64,000 bases of DNA, taken from Agromyces agglutinans (lineage in GTDB: Bacteria > Actinomycetota > Actinomycetes > Actinomycetales > Microbacteriaceae). The position numbers were made by a program, and so were the translations under genes. Below, piece after piece: positions 52,050-60,439 of this stretch (position 1 is the first letter of the stretch; each line of letters begins with the position of its first letter). The DNA lies in NCBI RefSeq assembly GCF_009647605.1, contig NZ_WJIF01000002.1, positions 558,001 to 622,000 of the forward strand, written 5' to 3'. The notes beneath the pieces are model-generated. The model was not told where the DNA came from and made no database searches. It saw nothing but the letters and a program-made list of their open reading frames with translations.

Positions 52050-52627
52050 CCGGCGCCCTCGAGCCATTCGAGCACGGCGTTCGGGCCGATCCGCGCCACC
52101 ACCTCGTCGAGCTGGGCGTTCGGGGTCGCGAACGGGTCGTTGGTGCCCTGCACGAAGAGCATCGGCAGGGTGAGGCCGTACAGGTGCTCGTCGCGCGGCC
52201 GTTCCGGCCGGCCGGGGGCGTGCAGCGGGTACGCGAGGAACAGGAGGCCCGAGGCATCCATGCCCTCGGCGACGGCCATCGACGCCATGCGGCCGCCGTA
52301 GGAGCGGCCCGCCGCCCAGATCGGCTCACCGGATGCCCCCGCAGCGGCGGCCAGCTCGGCGGCCCGGGTCATGACCGCGCGCCAGGCGGCGACGGCCGAC
52401 GCCGGCCGGCCCGGCATCCGCCGCCCCTGCTCGCGATACGGGAAGTTGAAGCGCATCGTCGCGAACCCGAGCGCGTGCATCGCGCGCGTGAACCCGGCGA
52501 CCGACGGATGCTCCAGGCCCGAGCCCGCTCCGTGCGCGACGACGATCGTGGCGAGCGCGTCGTCGGGTCTCGTCGCGATCGCGGAGATCGGCACGCCCTC
52601 GACCTCGATCGCGAGCGCGGACTCCAT
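51950..52627 (-). CDS. Alpha/beta hydrolase (Tex30/KANL3-like)
   Basis: The 225-aa protein has the strand-turn VVAHGAGSGLEHPSVAGF near 30, RFNFPYREQGRRMPGRP, the nucleophile elbow GRSYGGRMAS near 109 (Ser in GRSYGG), an acidic loop GTNDPFATP near 163 and the catalytic His in GAGHSFEVKGRKR near 194. This pattern belongs to the small Tex30-like hydrolases. Specificity is unknown. It follows the TspO-like gene by 8 bp and may be in the same transcript. Confidence 0.88.
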   Translation of the reverse strand: MESALAIEVEGVPISAIATRPDDALATIVVAHGAGSGLEHPSVAGFTRAMHALGFATMRFNFPYREQGRRMPGRPASAVAAWRAVMTRAAELAAAAGASGEPIWAAGRSYGGRMASMAVAEGMDASGLLFLAYPLHAPGRPERPRDEHLYGLTLPMLFVQGTNDPFATPNAQLDEVVARIGPNAVLEWLEGAGHSFEVKGRKRPADEIAAGLAPLVAAFVRARSG

Positions 52628-52635
52628 CTGCTCGT

Positions 52636-53475
52636 TCAGGGCTCGCCGCCGAGGCGCCGGTTGCGCGCGGTCGCGAAGCGGGCGATCAGTGTCGCCGTGA
52701 CGATGACGACGATGCCCGCGATCGCGGCCACGCCGACGGTCGTCGAGGCGGGCTCGCCGGTCAGGCGCCCGACCGCGATCCAGGCGAGCCCCCACGATGC
52801 CGACAGCATCGGCGCGAGCCCGCCGCGACTCCACAGTCCGAGCGCCGCGATCGCGGCGACGGCGACCGTGATGACCGCGACGGCCCACGCCTCCGGAGGG
52901 ATGCCACCGCCGTCGAAGCCGCTCGCCGTGAGGGCCGCCGCCACGTTCGCGGCGGTCGCGATCGAGACCCAGCCGAGGTAGAGGCCGATCGTGCCGTCGG
53001 TGATGAGGGCGTCGAGCAGCTTGCGCGGCGGTCGCAGCACGCACGCGCGGTAGGCGATGCAGAGCACCGCGAGCAGCACGACGATGACGAGCACGCTCAG
53101 CCACAGCCAGCCGGCCTGCACGACGCCGATCCAGAGGGCGTTGAGCAGCATCGACGCCGCCACCAGGTAGCCCACGGACCGCTGGCGATCGGACGTGCGC
53201 TGCGAGGGCAGCGCCTGCCAGACCGCGTAGGCCGCGAGGCCGAGGTAGATGAGCGACCAGATCGAGAATGCGGGGCCGGCCGGGGCGAGCAGCGTCGAGT
53301 CGTCGTCGAGGGCGCCGCCCGCGGCATCCTGCACCCGGGTGCCGCCGAACACGCCGGAGCCGACCAGCGCTCCCGCGATCGCGAGCACGGCGCTCACCGC
53401 GACGACCCACTGCCGCACCACGTCGCCGCGGCCGGCGGAATGCGCCACGGCCGCGCCGCGCTCCGCCGTGCTCAT
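52636..53475 (-). CDS. TspO/MBR-related tryptophan-rich membrane protein
   Basis: The 279-aa protein has about seven membrane helices and motifs like TspO: FSIWSLIYLGLAAYAVWQAL near 80 and ALWIGVVQAGWLWLSV near 113. It is longer than classical TspO (about 160 aa) and matches the tryptophan-rich sensory protein variants annotated in actinobacteria. TspO binds porphyrins in some bacteria; that role is not shown here. ATGA overlap couples it to the YbdK-type ligase gene. Confidence 0.85.
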   Translation of the reverse strand: MSTAERGAAVAHSAGRGDVVRQWVVAVSAVLAIAGALVGSGVFGGTRVQDAAGGALDDDSTLLAPAGPAFSIWSLIYLGLAAYAVWQALPSQRTSDRQRSVGYLVAASMLLNALWIGVVQAGWLWLSVLVIVVLLAVLCIAYRACVLRPPRKLLDALITDGTIGLYLGWVSIATAANVAAALTASGFDGGGIPPEAWAVAVITVAVAAIAALGLWSRGGLAPMLSASWGLAWIAVGRLTGEPASTTVGVAAIAGIVVIVTATLIARFATARNRRLGGEP

Positions 53476-54584
53476 GCGGCCGATTCCGTCGGACGGCCCG
53501 CGATCGAGTGCTCGAAGAGGTCCGCGAGCGCGGCGATGCCGCCACGCACGAACGCCCGCCGCTGCCGCGCTGCGCCGGTGCCCAGTTGCGTGAGCCGCGC
53601 GACGAGCTCGGCGACGACGTCGAGGTCGTCCTCGGCCTCGAGCTGCGGGGCGATGGTGGCCACGAGCCGGTCGAGCACCGATCGCGCGTCGGCGAGCTCG
53701 CCGAGCACCGGGTCGTACACCTGCGCCCGCATGCCGGCGTGCGCCGAGTGCATGACGGCCGCCGAGAGCAGCTCGGCCGGGACATCCGTCGACTCGAGAT
53801 CGCGGCCCTCGGTCTCGAGCGCGTGGGTGACGAGCCCGCGGCAGAGGGCGGCCAGCAGCAGCGTGTCATCGGCGGTCAGCTGGGCATCGGCCATGCGGAA
53901 CTCGATCGTGGGCAGGTGCTCCGAGAGTCGCACGCTCCACGCGATGAGCGCGAGGTCGGACATCCCGCCGATGCCGAGGAGGCGCCGGATGCGCCGGTCG
54001 TAGTCCTTCGCGTCCGCGAATCGCGGCGGGGAGCCGGCGGTGGGCCACCGCCGCAGCTGCACCGTGCGCCAGCTCTCGTATCCCGTGTCGTAGCCGCGCC
54101 AGAACGGCGAGTTGCCCGAGATCGCGGTGAGCAGCGGCAGCCAGGGCCGGGCCACGTTCAGTGCGAGGATGCCGGCCTCCCGGTCGGGCACGCCGACGTG
54201 CACGTGCAGCCCGCTCATCTGGTGATCCGCGATGAGCCCGGCCATGTCGCGCACGATGCGCTGATATCGATCGTCGTGCGTGATCGAGGGGAACGCCAGG
54301 GTGTCGGGCGGCGTGCCGATGCTCGCGGCGAGCGTGCCCGTGCGCTCCGCCTCGTCGGCGACCATCCGGCGGAACCCGACCAGCACCGGCCGCGCGCCCG
54401 CCAGGGAGTCGAAGACCGGCGAGGCGTGCTCGACCTGCGAGGCGAGGAACTCCTTGTGCGTGGTCGCCGACCACTCGGGGTCGGCCTGCATCCGGGTCGT
54501 GAACCCCTCCGCGACATCGGCCGGGCGGAGGCTCTCGCGATCGAGGAAGATGAACTCCTCCTCGACGCCGAACGTGGCATGCAT
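53472..54584 (-). CDS. YbdK-type carboxylate-amine ligase (GCS2 family)
   Basis: The 370-aa protein belongs to the glutamate-cysteine ligase 2 family (weak gamma-glutamylcysteine synthetase activity in E. coli YbdK). It has the ATP-grasp-like opening FGVEEEFIFLDRESL, the central ADHQMSGLHVHVGVPDRE near 140 and TIEFRMADAQLTADD near 240. ATG 54584 is preceded by GGGGGAG. Actinobacteria make mycothiol rather than glutathione, so the product in this organism is uncertain. It heads the unit with the TspO-like gene. Confidence 0.9.
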   Translation of the reverse strand: MHATFGVEEEFIFLDRESLRPADVAEGFTTRMQADPEWSATTHKEFLASQVEHASPVFDSLAGARPVLVGFRRMVADEAERTGTLAASIGTPPDTLAFPSITHDDRYQRIVRDMAGLIADHQMSGLHVHVGVPDREAGILALNVARPWLPLLTAISGNSPFWRGYDTGYESWRTVQLRRWPTAGSPPRFADAKDYDRRIRRLLGIGGMSDLALIAWSVRLSEHLPTIEFRMADAQLTADDTLLLAALCRGLVTHALETEGRDLESTDVPAELLSAAVMHSAHAGMRAQVYDPVLGELADARSVLDRLVATIAPQLEAEDDLDVVAELVARLTQLGTGAARQRRAFVRGGIAALADLFEHSIAGRPTESAA

Positions 54585-54735
54585 GGCTCCCCCTTCGCCG
54601 GTGCTTCGAGCCTGAGCGGCGCCCGCCGGGGTGTCAAGCCCCTGTCCGGGCCCGGAGATCGATGCCATCGCGGGGCGCGACCGATGCCGTCGCGGGGCGC
54701 GCGGGCGCATTCCGGGCGATGTCGGCAGGGGCGCG

Positions 54736-54741
54736 TACCGT
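54736..54741 (+). promoter_or_regulatory. -10 box of leaderless promoter for the gene starting at 54749
   Basis: TACCGT ends 7 nt before the ATG. Confidence 0.6.
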
Positions 54742-54748
54742 GACTGCC

Positions 54749-54985
54749 ATGACCGATCGGATGCAGCTGAACGTCGAGCACGCCGTGCTCCACGACCCGT
54801 GCCCCCGCTGCGGATCCCTCACGGTCCGCGCGATCGTCTACGGCCCGCTCGACTTCGCCGTCGAGGCCGAGTCCGTCGACGCCCAGACCCCCGACTTCGC
54901 CGACTTCACCGACGAGGCGCCCATCTTCGACTGCCGCGAGTGCGGCTTCGAATGGGGCCTCGCGGTGCGCGACCTGCTGGCCTGA
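54749..54985 (+). CDS. Small zinc-ribbon-like protein (78 aa)
   Basis: The protein has two CxxC pairs, CPRCGS near 18 and CRECGF near 63, spaced as in a zinc ribbon, with an acidic middle (DAQTPDFADFTDEAP). No family is recognised. The ATG is supported by TACCGT 7 nt upstream. It converges with the FUSC gene, with a hairpin between. Confidence 0.78.
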   Translation: MTDRMQLNVEHAVLHDPCPRCGSLTVRAIVYGPLDFAVEAESVDAQTPDFADFTDEAPIFDCRECGFEWGLAVRDLLA

Positions 54986-54990
54986 GGCCA

Positions 54991-55027
54991 CCGGCCGCCG
55001 CGGCCGGCGGGATTCCCCGGCGGCCGG
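54991..55027. terminator. Hairpin between convergent zinc-ribbon and FUSC genes
   Basis: CCGGCCGCCG (54991-55000) and CGGCGGCCGG (55018-55027) pair perfectly around a 17-base loop in a 43-bp gap between converging stops. Confidence 0.65.
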
Positions 55028-55028
55028 G

Positions 55029-56072
55029 CTAGTCGTCCCGGCCGGTCTCCCCGACCAGCTCCTCGTGGATGCGCCGAAGGTCCTCCACGAGCGAGCCGAT
55101 CAGGATCCAGTTGCCCGACTTCGGCGTCGAGACGACCAGCGGCGAGGTGAGCGCCGGGATCACGGAGGTCGGCGGCTCGGGATCGACGTCGGCGAGGTGC
55201 ACCGCGAGTCGCACGTCGTGGGCGGCGCGGCGCAACTGCTCGGCGATCGCGCGCACCGTCGGCTCGTCGGCGAGCGACGGGTCGTAGTGGTCGACCACGG
55301 CGCGGGTCATGCCGATCACCTGGGTGACGATGGGCCCGAGTCGCTCGAGCAGGGCGCGGTCCTCGGCGAGCTCGCCACGATGCGCCGAGCGGCGGGGGTT
55401 CAGGGTGAGGGATTCCTCGGCGTCCGTGATCGAGGCGTCGGCGGCGTCGCGCATCGGGCGCAGCAGCCTCGCCTCGATCATCGCCTCCTGCACGGCCGAG
55501 TACGTCTGCGGCGTCTCGAGCACGGTCGCGAGGCGCTGCAGCGACGCGGCCAGCTCGCCGCCGAGCAGGCCCAGCTCGCGCCGCGCCGGCGCGAGGGCGA
55601 CCGGCGGCACGATCAGCGCGTTGACCACGATGCCGATCACGGCCCCGATGAGCGTCTCGAGCACGCGGTCGAGCGCGTACTGCGGGGAGGTGCCGCCGAG
55701 CGCGAGGACGAGCATCGCGCTGATCGCCACCTGGTTCGACGTGCCGGGCGTCATCTTGAGCGCCCACGCGATGACCATCGCCACGACGATCGCGACCAGC
55801 ACCACCCACGACGCCGACCCCAGCACGAGCGCGATCCCGGTCGCGACGAGCACGCCGAGGACGACCCCGATGCTGCGCTCGATCGCCTTGCCGAACGACT
55901 GGTTGACGCTCGGCTGCACCACGAGCAGGGCCGCGATCGCCGCGAACACCGGCAGTGGCCCCGGGATCAGCCAGCCCGCGACGAGCCACGCCGCGATCGT
56001 CGCCACGGCGGCCTTGGCGACCTGCAGCAGCGGCACCCGTCGCGATGCCCGGAAGGTCGACGCGATCCCCAT
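55029..56072 (-). CDS. FUSC-family / aromatic acid exporter-like membrane protein
   Basis: The 347-aa protein has an N-terminal membrane domain (about six helices to residue 165; LLQVAKAAVATIAAWLVAGW, FAAIAALLVVQPSVNQSF and WVVLVAIVVAMVIAWAL). A soluble helical C-terminal half follows, with ending ILIGSLVEDLRRIHEELVG. This is the layout of the FUSC/ArAE family, half-size compared with E. coli AaeB. It may export aromatic or organic acids; the phenylacetate genes lie far away, so no link is claimed. TAGCGT ends 6 nt before the ATG. Confidence 0.88.
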   Translation of the reverse strand: MGIASTFRASRRVPLLQVAKAAVATIAAWLVAGWLIPGPLPVFAAIAALLVVQPSVNQSFGKAIERSIGVVLGVLVATGIALVLGSASWVVLVAIVVAMVIAWALKMTPGTSNQVAISAMLVLALGGTSPQYALDRVLETLIGAVIGIVVNALIVPPVALAPARRELGLLGGELAASLQRLATVLETPQTYSAVQEAMIEARLLRPMRDAADASITDAEESLTLNPRRSAHRGELAEDRALLERLGPIVTQVIGMTRAVVDHYDPSLADEPTVRAIAEQLRRAAHDVRLAVHLADVDPEPPTSVIPALTSPLVVSTPKSGNWILIGSLVEDLRRIHEELVGETGRDD

Positions 56073-56078
56073 GGGCCA

Positions 56079-56084
56079 ACGCTA
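56079..56084 (-). promoter_or_regulatory. -10 box of leaderless promoter for the FUSC gene
   Basis: TAGCGT on the minus strand ends 6 nt before the ATG at 56072. Confidence 0.6.
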
Positions 56085-56148
56085 GCCCGCGCGCAGGGTT
56101 CACGCGGCGAGCCGGTCGAGTCCGCGGAATCACGGCTGGCGACGCGGT

Positions 56149-56191
56149 GTTGCGGAATGCAACGGTACGGCGTAGCGTTGCACTATACAAC
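56149..56191 (+). promoter_or_regulatory. Two palindromic MarR-type boxes upstream of the MarR gene
   Basis: Box 1 is GTTGC-GGAAT-GCAAC (56149-56163). Box 2 is GTTG-CACTATA-CAAC (56177-56191). Both share GTTG...CAAC ends over 15 bp, with centres 28 bp apart. TAGCGT (56173-56178) lies between them, overlapping box 2 by two bases, so binding would block the promoter. AGGAGG follows box 2. Autorepression by the adjacent MarR protein is inferred. Confidence 0.75.
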
Positions 56192-56203
56192 AGGAGGTGA
56201 CTG

Positions 56204-56644
56204 ATGGGATCACGAGCGACGAATGCCTCCGGCATCCTGCGCGAACTCATCCTGATCTCGCGCCGCGGCGTCGCCGACGCGCGCACCGCGGCCGTGAGCC
56301 TCAGCCTCACCGACCAGTCGATCCTCGGGTACATCGTCGACCACCCCGGCGCCCGATCCGTCGACATCGCGACCGCGTTCCGGCTGAACCGCTCGACGGT
56401 CTCCAGGCAACTGGCGAACCTCGTGCGGCTCGGCGTCGTGCGCGAACGCGCCGTCGAGGCATCCGGTCGCGGTCGCCCGCTCGAACTGACCGACGCCGGC
56501 TGGGCCGCCTACCACGAGGCCCTCGGCATCCTGCGTTCCGTCGTCGACCACCGACTCGGCGACTGGACCGACGCGGAGGTCGCGCGCTTCGCGCACGACC
56601 TGCGCCGCTTCAACACCCACGAGGAAGAAGGAACCAACCCATGA
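56204..56644 (+). CDS. MarR-family regulator
   Basis: The 146-aa winged-helix protein has the MarR HTH SVDIATAFRLNRSTVSRQLANLV near 48 and a wing (AVEASGRGRPLELTDAGWAAY), with flanking dimerisation helices. It overlaps the 3-hydroxyacyl-CoA dehydrogenase start by ATGA, so it is probably co-transcribed and regulates that enzyme through the palindromes upstream. The inducer is unknown, perhaps an acyl-CoA or aromatic acid. Confidence 0.92.
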   Translation: MGSRATNASGILRELILISRRGVADARTAAVSLSLTDQSILGYIVDHPGARSVDIATAFRLNRSTVSRQLANLVRLGVVRERAVEASGRGRPLELTDAGWAAYHEALGILRSVVDHRLGDWTDAEVARFAHDLRRFNTHEEEGTNP

Positions 56645-57525
56645 CCGCTCAGAGCGTCAGGACCCAGAGCGAGACCGCCCTCCAGAACGTCACCGTGCTC
56701 GGCACGGGCGTGCTCGGCTCGCAGATCGCCTTCCAGACGGCGTTCCACGGCCACCCCGTCGTCGCCTACGACATCAGCGACGATGCACTCGCCGCAGCGA
56801 AGGACCGCTTCGCGAAGCTCGCCGACACCTATCGCGCCGAGGTCGACGGCGGAGCCTCCGGCGGGGCGGATGCCGCGCTCGCGCGCATCCGGCTCTCGAG
56901 CGACCTCGCCGACGCCGTGAAGGACGCCGACCTCGTGATCGAAGCCGTCCCCGAGAACCCGGCGATCAAGGCCGACACCTACGCGAAGCTCGCCGCCGTC
57001 GCGCCCGAGCACACCGTCTTCGGCACGAACTCGTCGACCCTGCTGCCCTCGACGCTCGCACCGTCGACCGGCCGCCCCGCGAAGTTCCTCGCGCTGCACT
57101 ACGCGAACCGCGTCTGGCAGCACAACACCGCGGAGGTCATGGGCACCGAGTGGACCGACCCCGAGGTCTACCGCCGGGTCGTCGAGTTCGCCGAGTCGAC
57201 CGGCATGGTGCCGATCGAGATCAAGAAGGAGAAGGCCGGGTACCTGCTGAACTCGCTGCTCGTGCCGTTCCTGCAGGCCGCGGGCGAGTTGCTCGTCGAC
57301 GGCATCGCCGAGCCCGAGGCCATCGACCAGACCTGGCGCATCGGAACCGGTGCGCCGATGGGCCCGTTCCAGATCTACGACGTCGTCGGCCTCACGACGG
57401 CCTACAACATCTCGATGATGGGCGACGCGAAGCAGCAGGCGTTCGCGAAGCTCATCAAGGAGCGCTACATCGACCAGGGCAAGCTCGGCGTCGCGACCGG
57501 CGAGGGGTTCTACCAGTACGGCTGA
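56641..57525 (+). CDS. 3-hydroxyacyl-CoA dehydrogenase
   Basis: The 294-aa protein has the NAD-binding GTGVLGSQIA near 22, acidic VVAYDIS after beta-2, the active-site region VIEAVPENPAIK and NSSTLLPS, the catalytic His in ALHYANRVW near 148, and a C-terminal domain with YLLNSLLVPFLQAAG. It belongs to the short 3-hydroxybutyryl-CoA dehydrogenase (FadB2/PaaH-like) group. PaaH is missing from the paa cluster, so this gene could supply that step, but there is no positional evidence. GAAGGAA precedes the ATG. Confidence 0.92.
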   Translation: MTAQSVRTQSETALQNVTVLGTGVLGSQIAFQTAFHGHPVVAYDISDDALAAAKDRFAKLADTYRAEVDGGASGGADAALARIRLSSDLADAVKDADLVIEAVPENPAIKADTYAKLAAVAPEHTVFGTNSSTLLPSTLAPSTGRPAKFLALHYANRVWQHNTAEVMGTEWTDPEVYRRVVEFAESTGMVPIEIKKEKAGYLLNSLLVPFLQAAGELLVDGIAEPEAIDQTWRIGTGAPMGPFQIYDVVGLTTAYNISMMGDAKQQAFAKLIKERYIDQGKLGVATGEGFYQYG

Positions 57526-57550
57526 CGGTCGTGCGTGGGAGGATCGGCAC

Positions 57551-58471
57551 GTGGCCGACCGACTGATGCTCCTCGACACCGCCTCGCTGTACTTCCGCGC
57601 CTTCTACGGCGTGCCCGACTCGCTCAAGCGCGAAGACGGCACGCCGGTCAACGCCGTGCGCGGGCTGCTCGACATCATCGCGAAGCTCGTCACCGACTTC
57701 GAGCCGACGCAGCTCGTCGCCTGCTGGGACGACGACTGGCGCCCCGCGTGGCGGGTCGAGCTGATCCCGAGCTACAAGGCGCACCGCGTCGAGCGCGAGG
57801 TCGACGGCGGCCCCGACGTCGAGGTCGTGCCGCCCGGCCTCGTCGCGCAGGTGCCGCTCATCCGCGAGGTGCTCTCGTTGCTCGGCATAGCCGTCGTCGG
57901 CGCGCCCGAGCACGAGGCCGACGACGTGATCGGCACGCTCGCGACCGGGGCATCCGTACCGGTCGACGTCGTGACCGGCGATCGCGACCTGTTCCAGCTG
58001 GTCGATGACGACGCCGACGTCCGCGTGGTCTACACGGCGCGCGGCATGAGCAAGCTCGAGGTGCTCACCGAGCGGGTCGTCGTCGAGAAGTACGGCGTGC
58101 TGCCGCAGCAGTACGCCGACTTCGCGGCGCTGCGCGGCGACACGTCTGACGGGCTGCCGGGGGTCGCCGGCGTGGGGGAGAAGACGGCCGCCGGACTGCT
58201 GCAGGCCTTCGTCGACCTCGACGGCATCCGCGAGGCGGCCGCGACCGGCGCGGCCGGCATGTCGGCCGGCGTGCGCGCGAAGCTCACCGCCGCGGCGGCG
58301 TACCTCGACGTCGCGCCGCGGGTGGTCGAGGTGGTCCGCGACCTCGACCTCGGCGAGTTCGACCCGGTGCTCCGGCCGGTCGACGCGTCGCACCGCGACC
58401 GGCTCGAGCACCTCGCCGTCGACTGGAACCTCGGCGGCTCGGTCACGCGCGTCCTCGCCGCGCTGGGCTGA
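57551..58471 (+). CDS. 5'-3' exonuclease (PolA N-terminal domain type)
   Basis: The 306-aa protein is a stand-alone flap-type 5'-3' exonuclease. It shows LMLLDTASLYFRAFYGVPD, the metal-binding acidic set (CWDDDWRP, PEHEADDVIGTLA, VTGDRDLFQLVDDD) and the helix-hairpin-helix-like PGVAGVGEKTAAGLLQ. It could remove RNA primers or flaps independently of DNA polymerase I. Actinobacteria commonly carry such a copy. GGGAGGATCGGCAC precedes the GTG start. Confidence 0.92.
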   Translation: MADRLMLLDTASLYFRAFYGVPDSLKREDGTPVNAVRGLLDIIAKLVTDFEPTQLVACWDDDWRPAWRVELIPSYKAHRVEREVDGGPDVEVVPPGLVAQVPLIREVLSLLGIAVVGAPEHEADDVIGTLATGASVPVDVVTGDRDLFQLVDDDADVRVVYTARGMSKLEVLTERVVVEKYGVLPQQYADFAALRGDTSDGLPGVAGVGEKTAAGLLQAFVDLDGIREAAATGAAGMSAGVRAKLTAAAAYLDVAPRVVEVVRDLDLGEFDPVLRPVDASHRDRLEHLAVDWNLGGSVTRVLAALG

Positions 58472-58480
58472 CGACGCGAC

Positions 58481-58505
58481 CGGATGCCTCGGCGTGAGGC
58501 ATCCG
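58481..58505. terminator. Perfect hairpin terminator between convergent exonuclease and BCCT genes
   Basis: CGGATGCCTC and GAGGCATCCG pair over 10 bp with a GGCGT loop. The arms are made of the common GGATGCC/GGCATCC heptamer. No T-tract. Confidence 0.75.
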
Positions 58506-58525
58506 TCGCCGCGTCATCGTTCGCG

Positions 58526-60415
58526 TCAGCGCGGCCCGGCCGTCGGACCGTCCTCGCCGTGCTCGGGGATCTCGGGGTCGTCGTGCCCCGACAGCGGATC
58601 GGTGTCGACCACGCGTTCGATGTCGTCGATCGCGACCTCGTCGTCGGCGCGCGCCTCGGCGGCGAGGGCCGCCGGGCTCGCCGACCTCGGTCGGTCGATG
58701 CCCTCGTGCGTGGTCGCGCCGGGTCCGGTGCGGAACCGCCGTTGCAGGCCCCGCATCCACCGAGGCCCGCGCCCGAGTGCGCCGAGTTCGGACTGCTGCT
58801 CGACCTCGAGGCCGTAGTACTCGCCGATCGTGTCGAGGAACTTCGCCCGCTCGGCCTTCGCGTACGCGCGCCGCTCGCGGGCGAACGCGACCCAGGTCGA
58901 CCAGCAGATGAGCAGCATCACGATGCTGAACGGCAGGGCGAAGATGATCGCCGCGGTCTGCAGGGCGGTGAGGCCGCCCGCCACGAGCAGCGCGATCGCG
59001 AGGATCGCGGTGACCGCGACGAAGAACGCGCGCACCCACCGCCTCGGGTCGAGCCGCCCGCCGGTCGCGATCATGCCCATCACCAGGGCGCCGGAGTCGG
59101 CAGAGGTGATGAAGAAGACGGCGATCAGCAGGATGACCCCGATCGTGAGGACCGGGGTGCCGGGGATGAACTGCAGCAGCTGGAACAGCGCGCCCTGCAG
59201 GTCGACCCCGCCGTCGGCGGTTGTCATCGAGCCGGGATCGCGCAGCTCGACGGCGAGCGCCGATCCGCCGAGCACCGCGAACCACAGGATGCCGATCAGC
59301 GTCGGCACGATGATGACGCCCGCGACGAACTCGCGCACGGTCCGGCCGCGCGAGATGCGCGCGATGAAGATGCCCACGAACGGGGCCCACGAGATCCACC
59401 AGCCCCAGTAGAACGACGTCCAGGCGGCCTGCCACGCTTCGCCGGCCGCGCCCTGGAACGCGCTGACGTTGAAGGAGAGCCCGACGAAGCCCTGCACGTA
59501 CGCGCCGATCGACTGCACGAACTCGCGCAGGAGGAACTCGGTCTCGCCGAACACCAGCACGTAGACGACGAGCAGCCCGGCGAGCACCAGGTTCGTGGTC
59601 GACAGCCACTTCATGCCCTTCGTCACGCCGGAGAGCACCGAGCCGAGCACCGCGAGCGAGATGACCAGGATGATGACGATCTGCACGGTCTCGGTCGGCT
59701 CGACGAGTCCGGCCGAATGCAGGCCCGCGCTGATCTGCAGCACGCCGAGCCCGAGCGAGGTCGCGACGCCGAAGAGCGTGCCGACCAGCGCGATCACGTC
59801 GATCGCGTGGCCCCAGCCGCCCTCGACGCGCTTGCCGAGCAGCGGCTCGAGGGTCCACCGGATCGAGATGGGCCGCCGGCGCCGATGGATGGCGTAGGCG
59901 AGCGCGAGGCCCACCACGACGTAGATCGACCAGGCGTGCACGCCCCAGTGCAGGTACGTCTGGCTGAGCGCGGCCTGCGCGAGCTGCTCGGGCGTGCCCT
60001 CGAGGCCCGGCCGGGGCGACACGAAGTGGCTGAGCGGTTCGCTCACGCCGTAGAACACGAGCCCGATGCCCATGCCGGCGGCGAACAGCAGCGAGAACCA
60101 TGAGAACCGGCTGAACTCGGGTTCGTCGTCCTCGCGACCGAGTCGGATGTCGCCGAACCGGCTGAACCCGGTGAACAGCGCGAACGCGACGAAGAACGCC
60201 GCGATGAGGACGTAGTACCAGTTGAACGCGTTCACGATGCCCGCCTGCACGGCGCCGAAGAACGTCTCGGCGAGATCGGGCGCCAGCATCGTGAACCCCG
60301 CGAACGCGATGACCACGATCGCGGCGGGCCAGAAGACCCAGCGCTGCACCGGTGGCAGGCGCTTGGGTTCAGGAGGTGCGGTGGTTCCGGTCGAGTCTGC
60401 GGCGGGCTCGCTCAT
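58526..60415 (-). CDS. BCCT-family betaine/choline/carnitine transporter
   Basis: The 629-aa protein has 12 predicted helices and BCCT hallmarks: GIGLVFYGVSEPLSHFVSP near 112, LHWGVHAWSIYVVVGLALAY near 157, FYWGWWISWAPFVGIFIARIS near 340, with the Trp-rich glycine-betaine-binding region, and FFITSADSGALVMG near 440. A long hydrophilic C-terminus (about 530-629, acidic) could sense osmotic stress, as in BetP. It should import compatible solutes. TACCGT ends 7 nt before the ATG at 60415; the GTG three codons upstream would overlap this box. Confidence 0.94.
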   Translation of the reverse strand: MSEPAADSTGTTAPPEPKRLPPVQRWVFWPAAIVVIAFAGFTMLAPDLAETFFGAVQAGIVNAFNWYYVLIAAFFVAFALFTGFSRFGDIRLGREDDEPEFSRFSWFSLLFAAGMGIGLVFYGVSEPLSHFVSPRPGLEGTPEQLAQAALSQTYLHWGVHAWSIYVVVGLALAYAIHRRRRPISIRWTLEPLLGKRVEGGWGHAIDVIALVGTLFGVATSLGLGVLQISAGLHSAGLVEPTETVQIVIILVISLAVLGSVLSGVTKGMKWLSTTNLVLAGLLVVYVLVFGETEFLLREFVQSIGAYVQGFVGLSFNVSAFQGAAGEAWQAAWTSFYWGWWISWAPFVGIFIARISRGRTVREFVAGVIIVPTLIGILWFAVLGGSALAVELRDPGSMTTADGGVDLQGALFQLLQFIPGTPVLTIGVILLIAVFFITSADSGALVMGMIATGGRLDPRRWVRAFFVAVTAILAIALLVAGGLTALQTAAIIFALPFSIVMLLICWSTWVAFARERRAYAKAERAKFLDTIGEYYGLEVEQQSELGALGRGPRWMRGLQRRFRTGPGATTHEGIDRPRSASPAALAAEARADDEVAIDDIERVVDTDPLSGHDDPEIPEHGEDGPTAGPR

Positions 60416-60422
60416 GCCGCCC

Positions 60423-60428
60423 ACGGTA
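60423..60428 (-). promoter_or_regulatory. -10 box of leaderless promoter for the BCCT gene
   Basis: TACCGT on the minus strand ends 7 nt before the ATG at 60415. Confidence 0.6.
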
Positions 60429-60439
60429 CTCCGCGGCGG

